The notes: generated by a model not told the origin, from the sequence alone. Counted from the first letter of the stretch, positions 35,381-47,638 are shown. The stretch is DNA of 64,000 nt from Variovorax sp. PAMC 28711 (GCF_001577265.1 NZ_CP014517.1:4128501-4192500); one strand, 5' to 3'. Numbers and translations are program-made.

Positions 35381-37236
35381 CAAAAAGCCTCTTCGGGCAA
35401 AGCGGTGCAGGTGGGATCGCGGCTTTCGACCACGTTGAGCCAAGCACCGATTTTGGGTAGTTCGTAGTGAAAGAAATAGGCGGTGGCGCCCGTTCGTCCT
35501 GCGGTGGCAGCCTTCGATTTTGCAGCATCGATCGCGAGCGCTCTGTGCGCGACGTCAAGCCAGATCCAGGCCAGCACCGTGTGGCCGAAGGCTTGCATAT
35601 ACGGCACGGCGTTTGCCAGGGCATCGGCCGGGTCGCCCGTCGACCAGGCCGCCTCGGTCGCGCTGCCGATGCGTTGCAGTGCCTCGCTCAGCGCCTTGGC
35701 GTGGTGAGCCAGCTCGGGCACCTCGGCCGCGCGGCCGATCGTATCGGTGATGCGGCCGGCCAACAGCGTCAGGCCGCGGCCGCCCTCCATCAGCACCTTG
35801 CGGCCCAGCAGGTCAGCGGCCTGGATGCCGTGCGTGCCCTCATGGATCATGTTGAGGCGGTTGTCGCGCCAGTACTGCTCCACCGGAAAATCACGGGTGT
35901 AGCCGTAGCCGCCGTGGACCTGGATCGCCAGCGAATTCGCCTCCAGGCACCACTCGCTCGGCCAGCTCTTGGCGATCGGCGTGAGCACCTCGAGCAGCAG
36001 CCGCGCATCGTCGGCGCCCTGCGCATCGCCGGTCTTCTGTTCGTCGACCAGCCGGGCGCAGTAGAGCTCGAGCGCCAGCGCGCCTTCACAGTACGCCTTC
36101 TGCGCGAGCAGCATGCGGCGCACGTCGGCGTGTTCGATGATGCGCACCTGCGGGCTCGCGGAGTCCTTGCCGACCGCGCTGCCCGAGCCGTCGGTCGGCT
36201 TCTTGACGAGCCGGCCTTGCGGCCGCGCCTTGGCGTAGTCGAGCGAGGCGTAGTAGCCGGCCATGCCCAGCATGGTCGCCGCGGTGCCGACACCGATGCG
36301 CGCTTCATTCATCATGTGGAACATGCAGTGCAGGCCCTTGCCGGCCTGGCCGACCAGGTAGCCGACCGCCCCGGCCTGGCCATCCACCGGGAACTTGCCC
36401 TCGCCGAAGTTGAGCAGCGTGTTGGTGGTGCCGCGCCAGCCGAGCTTGTGGTTGAGGCCGGCCAGCGCCACGTCGTTGCGTTCGCCGGTGAGTTGGCCTG
36501 CTGTGTCGACCATTTTCTTGGGCACGATGAACAGCGAGATGCCGCGGGTGCCCGGCACCAGCTTGCCGTTCTCGTCCGGAATCTTCGCCAGCACGATGTG
36601 CACGATGTTTTCGGTGAGCTCGTGGTCGCCCGCCGAGATCCACATCTTGTTGCCCGTGAGCCGGTAACGCGGCCCGAGCGGATCGTCCTGAAAGTCCTCG
36701 CCGTCGGGCACCGCGCGTGTTGCCACGTCGCTCAGCGACGAGCCGGCCTGCGGCTCGGACAGGCACATCGTGCCGGCCCAGCGGCCCGAAAATTCATTCT
36801 TCGCGAACACTTCCTTCTGCATGTCGGTGCCGTGCACCAGCAAGAGGTTGGCGTTGCCGCTGGTCAGCATGTTCGAGCCGATGCTCACCGAGGCCATCGC
36901 GAAGAAGCTGCTCGCGGCCGCCTGCAGGGTGTAGGGCAGCTGCATGCCGCCGATGTCGTAGTCCTGCGCCGCGCTCATCATTCCGGAGTCGACGAAAGCC
37001 TTGTGCGCATCGTGCGTGGCTTGCGGCAGGATCACCTTCTCACCGTCGAAATGCGGCTCTTGCATGTCGACCGTGCGGTTGTGCGGCGCGTACTTGTCGC
37101 GCGCAATGCGCTCGCAGGTGTCGAGCACCGCGTCGAAAGTTTCGCGCGAGTGGTCGGTGAAGCGATCGCGCTGATTCAGCGACTCGGCATCGAGCCAGTC
37201 GTAGAGCAAAAAGTCGAGTGTGGGGCGCAGGCTCAT
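35380..37236 (-). CDS. Acyl-CoA dehydrogenase, long DmdC-type with C-terminal extension
   Basis: This 618-aa protein is longer than the usual 380-aa acyl-CoA dehydrogenases and matches the group with an acetyl-CoA-dehydrogenase-like C-terminal extension. Visible signatures are CLSEPQAGSSLSDVATRA, RLTGNKMWISAGDH, MMNEARIGVG, HGGYGYTRDFPVEQYWRDNR and the likely catalytic Glu in MIHEGTHGIQ. Relatives include methylthiopropanoyl-CoA dehydrogenase and broad fatty acyl-CoA dehydrogenases. Chain length is not inferable. It starts 172 bases after thiolase, with a palindromic repeat between them. Confidence 0.92.
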   Translation of the reverse strand: MSLRPTLDFLLYDWLDAESLNQRDRFTDHSRETFDAVLDTCERIARDKYAPHNRTVDMQEPHFDGEKVILPQATHDAHKAFVDSGMMSAAQDYDIGGMQLPYTLQAAASSFFAMASVSIGSNMLTSGNANLLLVHGTDMQKEVFAKNEFSGRWAGTMCLSEPQAGSSLSDVATRAVPDGEDFQDDPLGPRYRLTGNKMWISAGDHELTENIVHIVLAKIPDENGKLVPGTRGISLFIVPKKMVDTAGQLTGERNDVALAGLNHKLGWRGTTNTLLNFGEGKFPVDGQAGAVGYLVGQAGKGLHCMFHMMNEARIGVGTAATMLGMAGYYASLDYAKARPQGRLVKKPTDGSGSAVGKDSASPQVRIIEHADVRRMLLAQKAYCEGALALELYCARLVDEQKTGDAQGADDARLLLEVLTPIAKSWPSEWCLEANSLAIQVHGGYGYTRDFPVEQYWRDNRLNMIHEGTHGIQAADLLGRKVLMEGGRGLTLLAGRITDTIGRAAEVPELAHHAKALSEALQRIGSATEAAWSTGDPADALANAVPYMQAFGHTVLAWIWLDVAHRALAIDAAKSKAATAGRTGATAYFFHYELPKIGAWLNVVESRDPTCTALPEEAF

Positions 37237-37351
37237 GATCGGATCTCGGTGTGGAGGTCAGCGACCGCTGCGCGGCCGCCAACCATCGGCCGGCGAAGCC
37301 CGGCCCGTTCGTGAAACACCGCGGTTCCGGCTCTGCCGGTCCGCCGGTGTT

Positions 37352-37405
37352 GCCCCCGGAAGGGGGAAGGCGCAGCGGACACGAAGTGCCGCGCAGCCTG
37401 GGGGC
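37352..37405. repeat. Palindromic intergenic repeat of Comamonadaceae type
   Basis: Lying between thiolase and the acyl-CoA dehydrogenase, this element contains CCCCC-GGAA-GGGGG (37353-37366). A second imperfect stem, GCGG-A-CAC/GTG-CCGC, spans about 37375-37392. The outer GCCCCC (37352-37357) can also pair with GGGGGC at 37400-37405. It resembles a short palindromic repeat I recall as common between genes in this family of bacteria. It may act in mRNA folding or termination. That identity is from memory and unverified. Confidence 0.5.
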
Positions 37406-37408
37406 GAA

Positions 37409-38584
<1,176 letters not shown>

Positions 38585-38627
38585 GGGTGGTTTCCTTTGA
38601 AGAGGGTTGAACGGGGGGTGAACGGGG

Positions 38628-40097
38628 CTACCGGGACTGCGCGGCATTGCGCAACAAGTGGTGATAGAACTGGATCATCTCGGCGTAGTTCGCAATGGCG
38701 AGACGCTCGTTGGTGCCGTGGAAACGGGCGAGGTCTTCGGCCTTCACGCGAACCGGCGAGAAGCGGTAAACAGAGGCGCTCAGCGCGCTGAAATGGCGCG
38801 AGTCGGTGGCGGCGGTCATGAGGCCCGGCGCGACCACGGCATCGCTGAACACCTCGCGCACCGTCTTCTGGATCGCGAGATAGCCCGCGCTGTCGGTCGG
38901 CGATATCGGCGAGGGCTCCGAGTTGCCGGGGTAGGCCTTGACCTGGATCGCGTCGTTGCCAAGCGCCTTGCGAAGATGCGCTTCGACGCTCGCCAGCGAG
39001 TCGCCCGGCAGCACGCGAAAATTCACTGCGGCCTCGACGCGGCCGGGCAAGACGTTGTCCTTGTTGCCGGCCCGAACGATCGTCAGCGCGGTGGTCGTGC
39101 GCAGCATGGCGTTGCTGCTCGGGCTTTTTTCGAGTTGCCCCGCGACCAGCGGCCCGGTGAGCCACAGATTGGACAGCATCACGCGGTTCACGCCGCTCAT
39201 TTCAGGCGCCAACGTGCCGAACATGTCGCCGGCCACGCCTTTGATACCGCCGGGCATCGGTGTCGCTTCGAGCCGTGCCAGCGCGGCGCTCATCAAGCCG
39301 ATCGCGCTGTGGGTCGGCGGCATCGACGAATGGCCCGGCGCGGTGTCGAGCGACAGGAAGAAGGTGCCGTAGCCTTTTTCGGCGAGGCCGATCAACGCTG
39401 CGGGTTTGGAGAGGCCGGGCAACACGCCGTCAAGCACGAGCAGCCCTTCGTCGAGCACCCAGTCGAGCTGGACGCCGCGGGATTTCAGCAGCTCGGCGAT
39501 CGGCAGCGCACCGCGCAGGCCACTCACCTCTTCGTCGTCGCCCATCACCAGGTAGACGGTTTGCCTCGGCTTGAAGCCGGCGCCGACCAAGCCTTCGATG
39601 GCTTCCATTTGCGCGAACAGGTTGCCCTTGTTGTCGAGCGTGCCGCGACCCCAGATATAGCCGTCCTTGATCTCACCGCTGAAAGGATCGACGCTCCAGG
39701 CCTTCTCGGTACCGGGCGCGATCGGCACCATGTCCTGATGCGCCATCAGCGCGATCGGTTTGGCGGCAGGATCGGTGCCGGCCCATGTGAAAAGCAGCGC
39801 CTTCTGGCCCACCACTTCCTTCTTCAGGGTGGCGTGAACCTTGGGGAACTCTTGTGCGAGATAAGCGTGCAGCCTGTCGAACTCAGCGTTGTTGCCCGAG
39901 ATGTCGTCCAGGCTGGACACCGTGCGAATGGGGATCGCGCCAGCCAGCCGCTTCGCGGCCGCGTCGACGTCGATATCGAATGTGGGCGCGGGCGCCACCG
40001 CGAGCTGTCGCGATGGCGTGCGCCAGGTGTTGACGGCGACCGCAGCCACCAGTGCCACAAGCACCAGCAACAGTCCGAGCAAAACGCGTTTGATCAT
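38628..40097 (-). CDS. M20 peptidase, PM20D1/carboxypeptidase-S type, membrane-anchored
   Basis: This 489-aa protein has an N-terminal hydrophobic anchor (about residues 4-22), so it likely faces the periplasm. Metal-ligand motifs of M20 dinuclear zinc enzymes are present: His120/Asp122 (MAHQDMVP), Asp155 (GRGTLDNKG), Glu189-Glu190 (GDDEEVSG), Asp216 and a C-terminal His ([10 protein letters not shown]). The W-S-V-D-P-F-S-G and [12 protein letters not shown] segments closely resemble yeast carboxypeptidase S and mammalian PM20D1, the latter acting on N-acyl amino acids. Location between the FadB-like and thiolase genes suggests it frees a fatty acid for oxidation; that role is inference. Confidence 0.85.
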   Translation of the reverse strand: MIKRVLLGLLLVLVALVAAVAVNTWRTPSRQLAVAPAPTFDIDVDAAAKRLAGAIPIRTVSSLDDISGNNAEFDRLHAYLAQEFPKVHATLKKEVVGQKALLFTWAGTDPAAKPIALMAHQDMVPIAPGTEKAWSVDPFSGEIKDGYIWGRGTLDNKGNLFAQMEAIEGLVGAGFKPRQTVYLVMGDDEEVSGLRGALPIAELLKSRGVQLDWVLDEGLLVLDGVLPGLSKPAALIGLAEKGYGTFFLSLDTAPGHSSMPPTHSAIGLMSAALARLEATPMPGGIKGVAGDMFGTLAPEMSGVNRVMLSNLWLTGPLVAGQLEKSPSSNAMLRTTTALTIVRAGNKDNVLPGRVEAAVNFRVLPGDSLASVEAHLRKALGNDAIQVKAYPGNSEPSPISPTDSAGYLAIQKTVREVFSDAVVAPGLMTAATDSRHFSALSASVYRFSPVRVKAEDLARFHGTNERLAIANYAEMIQFYHHLLRNAAQSR

Positions 40098-40129
40098 GGG
40101 TCGCGGTGTGATTGCCGTCGGAAGACGCT

Positions 40130-42235
<2,106 letters not shown>

Positions 42236-42413
42236 GCTGCGTTCCTTGGGTTGGGGAAAAAATGGGAAGAGCGAGTGAGGGAGCGAGCCGCCGGTGGCGT
42301 GTGGCGCACACGTTGCCTCCAAAAAGCACGAGTGTTCTTTTTTGTGAAATTCTAGGCGTTTTCGGACGCCTAGCAACCGCCCGCAGTCGCTGCCGGGACA
42401 AGCAGTAACCCGC
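42236..42413. promoter_or_regulatory. Intergenic region upstream of fadB-like gene with two dyads
   Basis: No gene is present. Dyad one is CTAGGCGT-N6-ACGCCTAG (42352-42359 and 42366-42373), perfect 8-base arms. Dyad two is an imperfect palindrome AAAAAGCAC...GTTCTTTTT at 42321-42342 with a CACGAGTG centre. Dyad one could be a weak terminator for livF or an operator. Dyad two resembles a TetR-type operator in shape. Functions are inferred. Confidence 0.5.
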
Positions 42414-43109
42414 TCAGACTTCGAGCCATTCCTTGCGGGTGGTCGCATCGGCGCGCAGGCTGTCCGGGGTGCCGTCGAACACGATGCTGCCGTGCCCCAT
42501 CACGAGTGCGCGATCGGAGATGCGCATCGCAATGGTCAGCTTCTGCTCGATCAACAGGACGGAGACGCCCTTGTCCTTGAGCGTCTTCAAATACTGCCCC
42601 ACCAACTCGACGATCTTGGGTGCGAGACCTTCGGTCGGCTCGTCGATGATGATGAGATCCGGGTCACCCATGAGCGTGCGACACAGCGTCAGCATCTGCT
42701 GCTCGCCGCCCGACAGCACACCGGCCTCGGTGTGCTCGCGCTCCTTCAAGCGCGGGAACATCTCATACATGTCCTTGAAGGTCCAGCGGCTGCCCTTGCC
42801 GGTGCCCTTCTGGCCCAGCAGCAGGTTCTGGTGCACCGTCAACTTCGGAAAAATATCGCGGTTCTCGGGCACGTAGCCGATGCCGAGGTGGGCGATCTCA
42901 TACGCCTTGCTGCGCAGAATATCCTTGCCCTTCCAGTGAATCTGCCCTTCGGCGTGCACCAGTCCCATGATGGCCTTGGCCGTGGTCGAACGCCCCGAGC
43001 CGTTGCGCCCGAGCAGCGCCACGATTTCGCCGGCGCCGACCTCGAAAGAAACGCCGTGCAACACGTGGCTCTTGCCGTAGTAGCCGTGAATGTCTTGTAG
43101 TTTCAGCAT
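42414..43109 (-). CDS. livF: LivF-type ABC ATP-binding protein with Arg in place of Walker A Lys
   Basis: This 231-aa ATPase has the LivF pattern throughout, with signature LSGGEQQ (132-138), Walker B LIIIDEP (152-158) and IEQ at the switch region. The Walker A motif reads G-R-N-G-S-G-R-S-T (34-42), with Arg40 (codon CGT at 42990-42992) where Lys is nearly universal. All other motifs are intact and the frame is full length, so it is not a decaying gene by other signs. It should pair with LivG to power the LivHM permease. It is last in the LivHMGF series, starting one base after livG. Confidence 0.92.
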   Translation of the reverse strand: MLKLQDIHGYYGKSHVLHGVSFEVGAGEIVALLGRNGSGRSTTAKAIMGLVHAEGQIHWKGKDILRSKAYEIAHLGIGYVPENRDIFPKLTVHQNLLLGQKGTGKGSRWTFKDMYEMFPRLKEREHTEAGVLSGGEQQMLTLCRTLMGDPDLIIIDEPTEGLAPKIVELVGQYLKTLKDKGVSVLLIEQKLTIAMRISDRALVMGHGSIVFDGTPDSLRADATTRKEWLEV

Positions 43110-43110
43110 G

Positions 43111-43878
43111 TCAGTGTCCTGCCTGGGCGTCTGCCACGGATGAGCCGAGATACGCCTCCTGCACCTTCGGATTCGCGCGCACCGCGTCGGGCGTGTCGAA
43201 GGCGATCACTTCGCCGTAGACGACCACCGCGATCTTGTCGGCCAGGCCGAACACCACGCCCATGTCGTGCTCCACCGTGAGCAGCGTCTTGCCGACAGTG
43301 ATTTGCTTGATCAGCGCGATGAAATGCGCCGTCTCGGTCTTGCTCATGCCGGCCGTTGGTTCGTCCAGCAAGATCACGCTGGCGCCGCCGGCGATCGTCA
43401 CGCCGATCTCGAGCGCGCGTTGCTCGGCGTACGTCAGGTTGACGGCATGCACATCGCGCTTTTTCTCGAGACCGACCTGGCGCATCAGCTCCTCGGTCTT
43501 CTCGTTGGCGTCGTGCAGGTTCGAGAGAAAGCGCAGGAAGGTGTAGCCATAGCCGAGGCTCCACAACACGCCGCAGCGCAGGTTCTCGAAAACGCTCAGC
43601 TTCGGAAAGATGTTGGTGATCTGGAAGCTGCGCGCGAGGCCCAGCCGGTTGATCTCGTACGGCTTCTTGCCGTCGATGCGTTGGCCGTTCAGCAGGACTT
43701 CGCCGCTGCTCGGATTGAGTCGCCCGCTGATGAGGTTGAACAGCGTCGATTTGCCGGCGCCGTTCGGTCCGATCACCGCAATGCGCTCGCCCGCGTTCAC
43801 CGCGAGGTCAACCCCGCGAATGATGTCGGTCTTGCCGAAGCTCTTGCGCAAGTCCTTGAGTTCGAGTGAATAGGTCAT
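43111..43878 (-). CDS. livG: LivG-type ABC ATP-binding protein
   Basis: This 255-aa protein has canonical Walker A (GPNGAGKST), the Q-loop segment (ARSFQITNIF), signature LTYAEQRALEIG (the LivG family normally deviates from LSGGQ here), Walker B VILLDEP and His in VEHDM. The C-terminal tail is typical of branched-chain amino acid transport ATPases. It should be the catalytic partner for the unusual LivF. The ATG overlaps the livM stop by four bases. Confidence 0.93.
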   Translation of the reverse strand: MTYSLELKDLRKSFGKTDIIRGVDLAVNAGERIAVIGPNGAGKSTLFNLISGRLNPSSGEVLLNGQRIDGKKPYEINRLGLARSFQITNIFPKLSVFENLRCGVLWSLGYGYTFLRFLSNLHDANEKTEELMRQVGLEKKRDVHAVNLTYAEQRALEIGVTIAGGASVILLDEPTAGMSKTETAHFIALIKQITVGKTLLTVEHDMGVVFGLADKIAVVVYGEVIAFDTPDAVRANPKVQEAYLGSSVADAQAGH

Positions 43879-45179
43879 GCAAGCTCCCGCCGTTTGATCT
43901 CGGCTTCAATTTCTTCCTGGGCCTGGCCCCAGACCCCCACGAAACGGCGGCGCACGATTTCGAACAGGCCGATGCCCACCACGAGCAATGCGCTCGCGAC
44001 GACCCAGGTGGTCGGTGACGCGGTGTTGAGCTCGAAGCCGCCGAGCTTGACGATTGGTCCCAGCGCGGCGTTCAGCTGCATGTGATAGATCATCTCCACG
44101 ATGGCTGCGGCGCCCGCGACCATGAGGAGCGCCGTGGCCGCGAGGCCGGCGTACAACGCATAGAACCGCTTGAACTTGCCGAACAGCGCCACCCGCACGT
44201 TCATCATGATCAGGCTCGCCACGCCGCCCGGCGCGAACATCACCATCAGCAGGAACACCAGGCCGAGGTAGAGCAACCACGCCTTGCTGAGCTCGGACAA
44301 CAGCACCGATGCGAACACCAGCAGCACTGCACCGATGATCGGGCCGAAGAAGAACACCGCGCCGCCCAGGAAAGTGAACAGCAGGTAGCCGCCTGAGCGT
44401 GCGCCGTTCAGGCTGTCGACCGCGTTCACGATCTCGAAGTTGATCGCTGCCAACCCGCCGCCGACGCCGGCAAAAAAGCCGGCGATGATGAAGGCGAAGT
44501 AGCGCACGTACTGCGTGTTGTAGCCGATGAATTCGACCCGCTCCGGGTTGTCGCGCACCGCATTCAGCATGCGGCCGAGCGGCGTGCCGGTGAAGGCGAA
44601 CATCAGGGCCGTGCAGATGAAGCAGTACACCGCGATCAGGTAATAGACCTGGCTTTGCGGGCCGAAGGTCATGCCGAAAAACGGCGTGCCGTAGACGCGG
44701 TTGGTGGTGATGCCGCCTTCGCCGCCGAAGAAGGTCGGGAACATCAGCGCCATGGCAGCGACCAGTTCGCCGAGGCCCAGCGTGATCATCGCGAACGTGG
44801 TGCCCGACTTCTTGGTGCTCACATAGCCGAACAGCACGGCGAAGAACATCCCGCCGAGGCCGCCGATCAGCGGGATCAGCACCAGCGGCACCGGCAGGCT
44901 GCCCTTGGAGGCGAGGTTCATCGTGTGGATCGCGATGAACGACCCGAGCCCGACGTAGACGGCATGGCCGAAACTGAGCATGCCGCCCTGCCCCAGCAAC
45001 ATGTTGTAGCTGAGGCAGATGATGATCAGGTAACCGATCTGCGACAGCATGGTCAGCGCCAGGCTGCTTTTGAAGATCATGGGCGCGACGATGAGCGCGA
45101 TCGCGAACAGCGACCACACCAACAGGCGGCCAATGTTGAGCGGTTTGAAGCTGTAGTACTTCGTGGTTGAGGTGGTCAT
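43875..45179 (-). CDS. livM: LivM-type ABC permease
   Basis: This 434-aa membrane protein has about 10 hydrophobic segments. The LivM region GQGGMLSFGHAVYVGLGSFIAIH and the EAA-like loop GRMLNAVRDNPERVEFIGYN are clear. The C-terminal part (about 330-434) adds extra hydrophobic helices and a cytoplasmic Glu/Arg-rich tail, longer than a minimal LivM. It forms the membrane channel with LivH. It lies four bases after livH. Confidence 0.92.
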   Translation of the reverse strand: MTTSTTKYYSFKPLNIGRLLVWSLFAIALIVAPMIFKSSLALTMLSQIGYLIIICLSYNMLLGQGGMLSFGHAVYVGLGSFIAIHTMNLASKGSLPVPLVLIPLIGGLGGMFFAVLFGYVSTKKSGTTFAMITLGLGELVAAMALMFPTFFGGEGGITTNRVYGTPFFGMTFGPQSQVYYLIAVYCFICTALMFAFTGTPLGRMLNAVRDNPERVEFIGYNTQYVRYFAFIIAGFFAGVGGGLAAINFEIVNAVDSLNGARSGGYLLFTFLGGAVFFFGPIIGAVLLVFASVLLSELSKAWLLYLGLVFLLMVMFAPGGVASLIMMNVRVALFGKFKRFYALYAGLAATALLMVAGAAAIVEMIYHMQLNAALGPIVKLGGFELNTASPTTWVVASALLVVGIGLFEIVRRRFVGVWGQAQEEIEAEIKRRELA

Positions 45180-45183
45180 GGCG

Positions 45184-46137
45184 TCAGTCCTCCCGAGTGC
45201 CGAGAAGGCCCTTCGGCCGGAATATCAGGATCAGCACCAAGAACAGGTACGGCAGGATCGGCGCGACTTGCGAGATCGTCAGCTTGAGCAATTCGTAGCC
45301 GTAGGTCTGCTCGGTGACGGCCACACCGACTGCTTGCAGCGCCGTCGCGAGCGACTGGTCCATCGCCACCGCGAAGGTCTGCACCACGCCGATTAGGAGC
45401 GACGCGAGGAACGCCCCGGCCAGCGACCCCATGCCGCCGACCACCACCACCACGAAGATGATCGAGCCGACCGAAGCGGCCATGGCCGGCTCCGTCACAT
45501 AGGTGTTGCCGCCGATCACGCCGGCCAGGCCCGCCAGCGCGGCGCCCCCGCCAAACACCAGCATGAAGATGCGCGGGACGTTGTGGCCGAGCGATTCGAC
45601 CATTTCGGGATGCTTCAGCGCCGCCTGGATGACGAGACCGATGCGGGTGCGGGTGAGCAGCAGCCAGACCGACACCAGCATCAGCAACGCGACCAGCATG
45701 ATGAAAGAGCGGGACTTCGGAAATTGCGTGCCATAGATCGTGAACAGCGGGCCTTGCAATTGCTCCGGCAGGCCGTACGGCACCGTCGAGCGTCCCCAGA
45801 CCAGCTGCACCACCTCAAGAATCAAGTACGACAGACCGAAGGTCACCAACAGCTCGGGCACGTGGCCGAACTTGTGAACGCGGCGCAGGCTGTACCGCTC
45901 GAAAGCCGCACCCATCACGCCGACCAGCAGCGGCGCCAGAACCAACGCCGGCCAGAAACCCACGATGCCCGACAGGGTGTATGCCAGATAGGCGCCCACC
46001 ATGTAGAAACTGGTATGGGCGAAATTGAGGACGCCCATCATGCTGAAAATCAGCGTCAGGCCCGAACTCAGCATGAACAACAGCAAGCCGTAGCTCACGC
46101 CGTTGAGCAGCGAAATAACAAAAAATTCGACGTTCAT
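45184..46137 (-). CDS. livH: LivH-type ABC permease
   Basis: This 317-aa membrane protein has about eight hydrophobic segments and LivH signatures (LLNGVSYGLLLFMLSSGLTLIFSMMGVLNFAH; GLVIQAALKHPEMVESLGHN; GGMGSLAGAFLASLLIG). It is the first of the four transporter genes. A strong terminator-like hairpin precedes it (46162-46193), separating it from the binding-protein gene. The ATG at 46137 has GGGAG four bases upstream. Confidence 0.93.
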   Translation of the reverse strand: MNVEFFVISLLNGVSYGLLLFMLSSGLTLIFSMMGVLNFAHTSFYMVGAYLAYTLSGIVGFWPALVLAPLLVGVMGAAFERYSLRRVHKFGHVPELLVTFGLSYLILEVVQLVWGRSTVPYGLPEQLQGPLFTIYGTQFPKSRSFIMLVALLMLVSVWLLLTRTRIGLVIQAALKHPEMVESLGHNVPRIFMLVFGGGAALAGLAGVIGGNTYVTEPAMAASVGSIIFVVVVVGGMGSLAGAFLASLLIGVVQTFAVAMDQSLATALQAVGVAVTEQTYGYELLKLTISQVAPILPYLFLVLILIFRPKGLLGTRED

Positions 46138-46161
46138 CGGACTCCCGGAATCACATCCTCG

Positions 46162-46193
46162 AAAAAAAGGCCCGAAGGGTGAGATCGGGCCTT
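46162..46193 (-). terminator. Rho-independent terminator/attenuator between binding-protein gene and livH
   Basis: On the minus strand AAGGCCCGA and TCGGGCCTT form a perfect 9-base stem around a 9-base loop, followed directly by a run of seven T. It lies 26 bases downstream of the SBP stop at 46220. Partial read-through would give more binding protein than permease, as is common in ABC operons. Confidence 0.8.
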
Positions 46194-46219
46194 GCTTACC
46201 TCAGGGTCGAAGCGCCGGC

Positions 46220-47449
46220 TCAGGGCCGCTTCATCTGGCAGGTGGTGGGTGTGCTCGACACATAGGCCTCGTAGTACTTGACCGGCGCCAGCGTGTAGCC
46301 GGTGTTCTCCGGGCTGTACGGGTACTTGGCGCTGGCCTTCTCCCACTTGGCGATGTAGAGGCCTTGCTGGATCTGGTGATCGGCCTTGCGCAATTCGACA
46401 TCGCCATTGAAGCTCTTGAATTTCATGCCTTCCATGGCAGCCGCGACCTTGACCGGATCGGTGGACTTGGCCTTCACGAACGCTTCGGTCAGCGCCTGGA
46501 ACACGGTGTAGATGTCGGTGGTGTAGAGGTCGTCGTTGAACTTCGCCTTGAAGTCGTCCGCGTACTTCTTCATCTCACCGCCCATGTTGTAGTGGGCGTA
46601 GCCAACCTGATACACCTTGCCGTCGGATGCTGCGCCCATGGCGGTCGGCGTACCGGTGGTCACGGCGTAGTAGGTGTAGAACTTGACGTTGAGGCCCGAA
46701 TCGTTGGCCGCCTTGATGAGCAGCGCCAGGTCGGAACCCCAGTTGCCGGTGATCACCGAATCGGCACCCGATGCCTTGATCTTGGCGATGTACGGCGAAA
46801 AGTCGCGCACTTGCGCCAGCGGATGCAGGTCGTCGCCGACGACTTGAATATCGGGACGCTTGGTTTTCAGGTTTTCCTTGGCAAACTTCGAAACCTGCTG
46901 GCCGTGCGAATAGTTCTGATTGATCAGGTAGACCTTCTTGATCTCGGACTGATCCTTCATGTAGGTGGTCAGCGCTTCCATCTTCATGGAGGTGTCGGCA
47001 TCGAAACGGTACTGCCAGTAGCTGCACTTGCTGTTGGTGAGATCGGGGTCGACGGCTGCGTAGTTGAGGTACAGCAGTTCCTTGCCAGGATTGCGCGCGT
47101 TGTTCTTCTCGACCGCATCGATGATCGCCAGGGCCGGGCCGGAGCCGTTGCCCTGAACGATATAGCGGGCGCCCTGATCTTGCGCGGAGCGCAGCGCGCT
47201 GGTGGTTTCCTGCGGGCTCAACTTGTTGTCGATGCCGATGATCTCGAACTTGACGCCAGCGGCGTTCTTCTTGTTGAACTCTTCCGCGAAGAACTGGAAG
47301 GTCTTGAGCTGGTTGGTGCCGACGGATGCCATGAGGCCCGACAGCGGGTCCAGCCAGCCGATCTTCACGGTTTCGCCCTTTTGGGCAAAAGCGCCGGTGG
47401 CGCTCGCAGCAAGGATGGATGCTGCAACGAATTTAAGAGCGAAGGTCAA
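46220..47449 (-). CDS. LivK-type substrate-binding protein (paralogue 1)
   Basis: This 409-aa periplasmic protein has a signal peptide ending AFA (about residue 22) before QKGETVKIGWLDPLSGLMASVG. The only start that supplies the signal peptide is TTG at 47449, preceded by AGGAGA at a good distance. It is a close paralogue of the next gene upstream (47639-48871), sharing blocks such as NYSHGQQVSKFAKE and HPLAQVRDF. It is the likely high-abundance receptor for the LivHMGF transporter downstream. The ligand is unknown; the nearby acyl-CoA ligase argues for an organic acid. Confidence 0.92.
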   Translation of the reverse strand: MTFALKFVAASILAASATGAFAQKGETVKIGWLDPLSGLMASVGTNQLKTFQFFAEEFNKKNAAGVKFEIIGIDNKLSPQETTSALRSAQDQGARYIVQGNGSGPALAIIDAVEKNNARNPGKELLYLNYAAVDPDLTNSKCSYWQYRFDADTSMKMEALTTYMKDQSEIKKVYLINQNYSHGQQVSKFAKENLKTKRPDIQVVGDDLHPLAQVRDFSPYIAKIKASGADSVITGNWGSDLALLIKAANDSGLNVKFYTYYAVTTGTPTAMGAASDGKVYQVGYAHYNMGGEMKKYADDFKAKFNDDLYTTDIYTVFQALTEAFVKAKSTDPVKVAAAMEGMKFKSFNGDVELRKADHQIQQGLYIAKWEKASAKYPYSPENTGYTLAPVKYYEAYVSSTPTTCQMKRP

Positions 47450-47527
47450 TCTGTGTCTCCTGGTTTCAAGGCTGGCTGTGCTGCCAAAGCCGAGCGAGAT
47501 TACAAGCGTTTGGAACCCTGCCGCTCA

Positions 47528-47540
47528 GGGAATGCCCGTA
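47528..47540. promoter_or_regulatory. Shared motif GGGAATGCCCGTA upstream of SBP paralogue 1
   Basis: This 13-base sequence lies 79 bases upstream of the TTG at 47449. An identical copy lies 71 bases upstream of the acyl-CoA ligase start (50626-50638). Both have the GGG-N4-CCC core seen as a perfect palindrome at 26468-26483. A common regulator is inferred. Confidence 0.5.
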
Positions 47541-47638
47541 AGAAGAGCGCCGCGGGGCAGGTTTCTATCGCGCATGCGACAGGCCCGGCATACCGCGGCG
47601 AATTTTTTCCTACCGATGGGTAGAAAACGTCAGGCTTC

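Noticed and set aside
42414-43109. LivF as a pseudogene because of the Walker A change
   Set aside because: The gene is full length, in frame, in an intact operon, and has conserved signature and Walker B motifs.
43111-43878. Unusual signature motif LTYAEQ in LivG as a sign of inactivation
   Set aside because: LivG proteins normally deviate from LSGGQ at this place and all other motifs are canonical.
47610-47623. CTACC-GATG-GGTAG inverted repeat as a terminator for SBP paralogue 2
   Set aside because: The arms are only five bases and no T-run follows on the minus strand, so it is at most a weak operator-like dyad.
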